Made by a program: the position numbers and the translations under genes | Notes under the pieces: model-generated | Seen by the model: only the letters and a program-made list of their open reading frames with translations | Database searches by the model: none | Told to the model about the DNA's origin: nothing | Source of the DNA: Planctomycetaceae bacterium | Lineage (GTDB): Bacteria; Planctomycetota; Planctomycetia; Pirellulales; Pirellulaceae | DNA length: 9,669 nucleotides | Assembly: GCA_018658605.1 (NCBI GenBank) | Contig: JABHUV010000130.1 | Span: 1 to 9,669, forward strand | Reading direction: 5' to 3' | Part shown: one piece after another, positions 6,640-9,669 of the stretch | How the letters are laid out: each line of letters begins with the position of its first letter | Position numbering within the stretch: the first letter of the stretch is position 1

Positions 6640-8076
6640 GTGCGTAAAACTACTATCTCCATCAATCGTCTCGGACTCTATTGGCCACTCATATTGGGTG
6701 TTTTATATATGTCTGGTTGCGCAATTAATCTACCCACACCTCGACACCCTCAAGCGTCTTTGATTGAACCGAGTCGTTCACTAGATGCTAATTCTGCTAA
6801 TGAGAATCAACAGACGTCCGTTAACACTTCCGCTGCAACCGAAAAACAAACGGCCGAACAAGCCCCGACGAAATCTTTGCAAACACGGAGCGAATTGGAA
6901 CAATGGTCCCTAGAGTACAACAGCGAAATTCAGCGATTAGCCTTAGTGTTTGAAGCAGCGACCGCCAAGACCCGATATGTCGATTCCCTACCAGACCCCA
7001 AGGTCGGTGCGAACTTCTTTGGTCGTCCGATCGAAACCGCAACAGGTTCCCAGCGTGGCAATATCAGCCTTAGCCAAATGATCCCCTGGGTTGAAACACT
7101 TGATGCCAAACAACAGTTGGCAACCCTCCAAGCATTAGCTGCTAAGGCTGACTATCGAAGTGCTCGGTTGCACGTGTTGGAACAAGTTCGTGTTGGATGG
7201 TTCCGAATGTATTTGATTGAACAACAATTCGAGGTGACTAAAAATAATCAGCAAACGTTGCAGTCGTTGATCGATGTCGCCAATTCTTTGATCGCGGCCG
7301 AAAGAGGTTCGTCACGAGACGTGTTGTTGGGCACCCTTGAACTTACCAAACTTGAAGAACGTCTTACGCGTCTGCAGCAACAACGTACTAGTCAAATTGC
7401 GACTCTTAACCAATTATTGAATCGACCAATTGACTCGAAAATCGTCAGTCCTGAAAAAATTGTGGAATCACTTCCGGCACAATCGCAAGAGGCCCTCGTC
7501 AAGATTGCCTTGCAATCTCAACCTGACATTCAAGCTGCTCGGTTGCGTAATCAGGCGAAAAAGTGGGGAGTTACGGTTGCACAGTTAAGGCGTCGTCCGG
7601 ACGTCACGGTCATGGCGAGCTATTTTATTACAGACGACAACCGAGCCCCCAACCCAAGCTTAAAAGTTGGTGAAGATCCATGGTTCTTCGGTCTCCAAGT
7701 GAGTATTCCAATTTGGGATAAGAAATATAATGCTCTCGAGGAAGAAGCGAAATATGCCTACGATGCTTCTACTTTATCGATTGAGACACTGACTGACCGG
7801 ACCTCGACAGTGATAGTTCAATTGCTAGCTGAAATAGGCCGTGCCGATGAGACGGCGATTCTATACACAGACACGATTATCCCGCAGGCACAGCAAACGT
7901 TAGAGACGGATCAATCTGCGTACGCCAACGGCGAGGTAGGGTTTGATCGTCTGATCCGCGATTTCCGTAGTTTGTTGATGCTACAACTTGGTTATCACCA
8001 AGCGATTGCAGACAGGGCCATTGCCGTTGCTGAACTCCAGCGAGTAATTGGTGAAAGCACTCCGCTGCTCGATTAA
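6640..8076 (+). CDS. cusC: TolC/CusC-type lipid-anchored outer-membrane efflux factor
   Basis: The outer-membrane duct of the tripartite exporter, 478 residues. Translation starts at GTG 6640. An in-frame TAA at 6634-6636 excludes any upstream start, and the next ATG (codon 24) would destroy the signal. The leader before it is A-rich, with no clear Shine-Dalgarno site. Residues 1-26 form a lipoprotein signal (R2, K3, R10, then LYWPLILGVLYMSGC), with Cys27 as the lipidated residue. Residues about 28-82 are a Ser/Thr/Gln/Asn/Ala-rich linker, unusually long. Two outer-membrane-efflux (OEP) repeats follow, about 85-265 and 285-472. They include the strand GNISLSQMIPW, the matching GLQVSIPIWDKK, and the closing helix pair QSAYANGEVGFDRLIRDFRS to LQRVIG. 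It is divergent from the other cus genes, so it needs its own promoter. The CusC assignment rests on the lipid anchor and on the neighbouring cusBA; a generic TolC-family label is certain. Confidence 0.9.
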   Translation: MRKTTISINRLGLYWPLILGVLYMSGCAINLPTPRHPQASLIEPSRSLDANSANENQQTSVNTSAATEKQTAEQAPTKSLQTRSELEQWSLEYNSEIQRLALVFEAATAKTRYVDSLPDPKVGANFFGRPIETATGSQRGNISLSQMIPWVETLDAKQQLATLQALAAKADYRSARLHVLEQVRVGWFRMYLIEQQFEVTKNNQQTLQSLIDVANSLIAAERGSSRDVLLGTLELTKLEERLTRLQQQRTSQIATLNQLLNRPIDSKIVSPEKIVESLPAQSQEALVKIALQSQPDIQAARLRNQAKKWGVTVAQLRRRPDVTVMASYFITDDNRAPNPSLKVGEDPWFFGLQVSIPIWDKKYNALEEEAKYAYDASTLSIETLTDRTSTVIVQLLAEIGRADETAILYTDTIIPQAQQTLETDQSAYANGEVGFDRLIRDFRSLLMLQLGYHQAIADRAIAVAELQRVIGESTPLLD

Positions 8077-8078
8077 AC

Positions 8079-8102
8079 AAAAAATCGGTGGCCGCGGCAC
8101 GA
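8079..8102 (-). terminator. Weak terminator candidate after the heme/toroid gene
   Basis: In the 44-base gap between the convergent genes, the minus strand shows TCGTG pairing with CACCGA (one bulge) around a GC-rich CCGCGGC segment, followed directly by six T. The stem is short, so the call rests mainly on the T-run and on the convergent position. No T-run follows the same element in the cusC direction. Confidence 0.35.
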
Positions 8103-8120
8103 CGTGACTGCACTGTTTGT

Positions 8121-9083
8121 CTACTCCGTTGAGACGAGGCCGATTACTGCCCAGCAAGTTCCCCAGTAATTGGAGGTAGCGCCAGGCTTGTTGTGACGGG
8201 CTTTCTTTGTACTCGGAACAATCCAATTCCCGTCATCCGATTGTGTGCGGATAAGAAACGTACGAGCTTCGTCAATGGCGTCTTGATATGTACCGCCACA
8301 ACGAGAAAGCGCGTACAACGCGACGCCGGTAGCAATGGCATCGCTGTTACTTGTGTGATCCCAACCCCAGCCACCGTCATCCTGCTGTGATTCGAGTAAC
8401 CGAGCTAAGGCAGCCGACTCGGTTTTTGATTGTTGTTGTTGATCTAATATCGACTTTACGGCGAGCCACTCTGTACTGTCACCACGAAAATCACTCATAG
8501 AATACTTCAGAGCATTGTCGACTGTACCTTGATATTGTTTGCTGCCAATGTCGTTGTACATGATGGCTGCCCAGCCTGTGGATACGTGTGTGGTTTCTAA
8601 TACTGGGCGCTTTTGCGAGGGTAACTGTCCCGCCGGTTTAAAGGAACCATCGGGTTCTTGTAGCGTCGTTAACAAGGTCGCCAAAGAATCGGTTGTGTCG
8701 GGTTCTGTCGCCGCGATACCACTGAGCAGCATTTGATAGATTGTATCTGTGCCGGCTCCATCTCGTTTCATTGTTTTGGCGTTAAGGTTACTGTCACAAA
8801 ACTCTAACGCCCATTTTGATTGTTTTTGAAAAAGCTCTTCATCGATTTTATGTCCTGCATTCTTAGCGACTTGTGTGCTCCACAAACCAAAAGGAACTTG
8901 ATGGCATGACACGCACTTTTTTTGATCGATCCACACTTGTGCGTTTTGCTGAATATATGGAATTGCCGATTCAATCGACTGTTTGAGAGAGCGAGGTTTT
9001 CCCTGCTGTGCCCTGGCAAATTGCGTACAAGACAGAATTATCACCACGACAAGAAAAATTCGATTTACCATTAAGTAGTTCAT
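8121..9083 (-). CDS. Secreted c-type heme protein with squalene-cyclase/prenyltransferase-like repeats
   Basis: A 320-residue protein read from ATG 9083, which puts a Sec signal at the N-terminus: MNYLMVNR, hydrophobic FLVVVIIL, and probable cleavage after ARA (residue 25). ATG 9071 is an alternative start. ATG 9182 would add 33 unremarkable residues before the signal; none has a good Shine-Dalgarno site. CVSCH at residues 57-61 is a c-type heme site. The rest follows the alpha/alpha-toroid pattern of terpene cyclases, with three QxxxGxW/F (QW-like) motifs: QEPDGSF (about 142-148), QQDDGGW (234-240) and QSDDGNW (281-287). Between them are helices such as SDAIATGVALYALSRCG and NYWGTCWAVIGL. 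It is about half the length of squalene-hopene cyclase and lacks its DxDD acid motif, so cyclisation is unlikely. It converges on cusC and follows the DUF1552-like gene on the same strand. A redox or binding role is inferred; the substrate is unknown. Confidence 0.85.
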   Translation of the reverse strand: MNYLMVNRIFLVVVIILSCTQFARAQQGKPRSLKQSIESAIPYIQQNAQVWIDQKKCVSCHQVPFGLWSTQVAKNAGHKIDEELFQKQSKWALEFCDSNLNAKTMKRDGAGTDTIYQMLLSGIAATEPDTTDSLATLLTTLQEPDGSFKPAGQLPSQKRPVLETTHVSTGWAAIMYNDIGSKQYQGTVDNALKYSMSDFRGDSTEWLAVKSILDQQQQSKTESAALARLLESQQDDGGWGWDHTSNSDAIATGVALYALSRCGGTYQDAIDEARTFLIRTQSDDGNWIVPSTKKARHNKPGATSNYWGTCWAVIGLVSTE

Positions 9084-9212
9084 CCAATCATATAACCAAG
9101 GTAGCGATCGCCCAATGTAACCGCTTCCTTGTATTGTTGGCTGATAATTTACGATCGGTGGGAAGTCAGTGTATGAGTGCATGTCGCTTTGAGGTTAAAC
9201 AGGTTGTGTCCA

Positions 9213-9669
9213 TTAAGCTCGGATTCGATCAATCGTTTGATTGTCACGGTCGTCAGGACCTAGTTGGTCTTTGACGCCCATTGCTTGGAGCATTGTGTTG
9301 TAAACATCAATACCCTCGGCTCCGACATCCATGATTTGACCAGTTTTGAATCGTCCGTTGGCGCCGGTGATTGCGTGGAACACACCCGAGAGTTCGCGTT
9401 TGACATCATTGTGTCGACCATCGCCAGACTCGGTGGAAATTGTGATCATCGAGTTTTCCATGATCGTGCGATCATTGACTTCTAGTGAATCCTTGTCGTC
9501 AAGTCGATGGAGGAAGTATGCAACTTCCCGCATTTTCATGTGAGCATGGGCACGTAGTGCTTCATTCTTTTTATTTTCATTAAACTTGTGCCACCATTCA
9601 TGACTGCACCCTTGATCGCCACTGGCATTATGTTGTAGAGCATCATCAAAGGACCAATGGTGCTTTCCG
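9213..9669 (-). CDS. DUF1552-like protein, C-terminal part (5' end outside window)
   Basis: The frame is open from the right edge (first whole codon at 9668) to TAA/TGA-type termination at 9213, giving 151 residues. Several features match the C-terminal region of DUF1552 proteins, which are abundant in Planctomycetota and often encoded beside multi-domain cytochromes. These are a helix ending VAYFLHRLDD, a MENSMITISTESGDGRHND segment, the core GVFHAITGANGRFKTGQ and a closing TMLQAMGVK. Internal ATGs, such as the one at 9539, are not the start because similarity-like sequence continues upstream (SHEWWHKF). The function of the family is not established. The next gene downstream on the same strand is the heme/toroid protein, 129 bases away (or 30 if its longer start is used), so cotranscription is plausible. 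The family call rests on pattern recognition without an alignment. Confidence 0.68.
   Translation of the reverse strand, partial: GKHHWSFDDALQHNASGDQGCSHEWWHKFNENKKNEALRAHAHMKMREVAYFLHRLDDKDSLEVNDRTIMENSMITISTESGDGRHNDVKRELSGVFHAITGANGRFKTGQIMDVGAEGIDVYNTMLQAMGVKDQLGPDDRDNQTIDRIRA

Noticed and set aside
6512..6763. Plus-strand 83-codon open frame overlapping the start of cusC.
   Set aside because: It lies out of frame with the lipoprotein signal of cusC, and its predicted product has no recognisable features.
9104..9111. GCGATCGC octamer, the HIP1 motif of cyanobacteria.
   Set aside because: It occurs once as an isolated site, and the gene content points to Planctomycetota, so no meaning is attached.
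9084..9182. A 33-codon extension at the N-terminus of the heme/toroid protein, starting at ATG 9182.
   Set aside because: It would put the signal peptide in the middle of the N-terminal region and has no ribosome binding site. ATG 9083 gives a normal secreted protein. It cannot be fully excluded without homologues.
9229..9242. CAATC-GTTT-GATTG inverted repeat near the end of the DUF1552-like gene.
   Set aside because: It lies inside the coding region, has only five-base arms and lacks a T-run, so it is not called a terminator.

Overview
The window is a heavy-metal (most likely Cu(I)/Ag(I)) efflux locus of the Cus type, followed by two secreted-protein genes of a kind typical of Planctomycetota. 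The base composition looks balanced to slightly AT-rich. A c-type heme protein with squalene-cyclase-like repeats lies beside the C-terminal end of a DUF1552-type protein. Together with weak or absent Shine-Dalgarno sites at several genes, this suggests a planctomycete (Pirellulales-like). That assignment is inference from gene content; no rRNA or other marker gene is present.

Layout. Positions 1-3245 (minus) hold a CusA-type RND permease that runs off the left edge. Three bases upstream of it lies cusB (3249-5330, minus), an unusually long 693-residue adaptor with two heavy-metal-binding CPxCxM modules and a C-terminal DUF3347-like domain. Upstream of cusB is a small YHS/TRASH-like lipoprotein (5389-5751, minus). 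A 180-base gap follows. It carries a good sigma70-like promoter with a perfect 7-1-7 dyad in its spacer, and a hairpin. Next is an unrecognised cysteine-rich exported protein (5932-6402, minus). A 237-base divergent intergenic region separates it from a lipid-anchored TolC/CusC-type outer-membrane factor on the plus strand (6640-8076). That gene converges on the heme/toroid protein (8121-9083, minus), and a partial DUF1552-like gene (9213-9669, minus) runs off the right edge.

How the genes work together. CusA (inner-membrane proton/metal antiporter), CusB (periplasmic adaptor) and CusC (outer-membrane duct) make a complete tripartite exporter. CusA keeps the three methionines of the E. coli CusA metal site (here M667, M717, M767) and the TM4 aspartate, which supports copper/silver rather than zinc/cobalt. 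The YHS-like lipoprotein, the metal-binding modules of CusB and the cysteine-rich exported protein give three further extracytoplasmic thiol/thioether metal-binding candidates encoded with the pump. They could be chaperones or buffers that feed CusBA. No regulator gene is visible, so the dyad promoter probably answers to a factor encoded elsewhere. The right-hand genes look functionally unrelated to the pump.

No tRNA, rRNA, CRISPR array or insertion sequence was seen. No gene-free stretch exceeds 300 bases.
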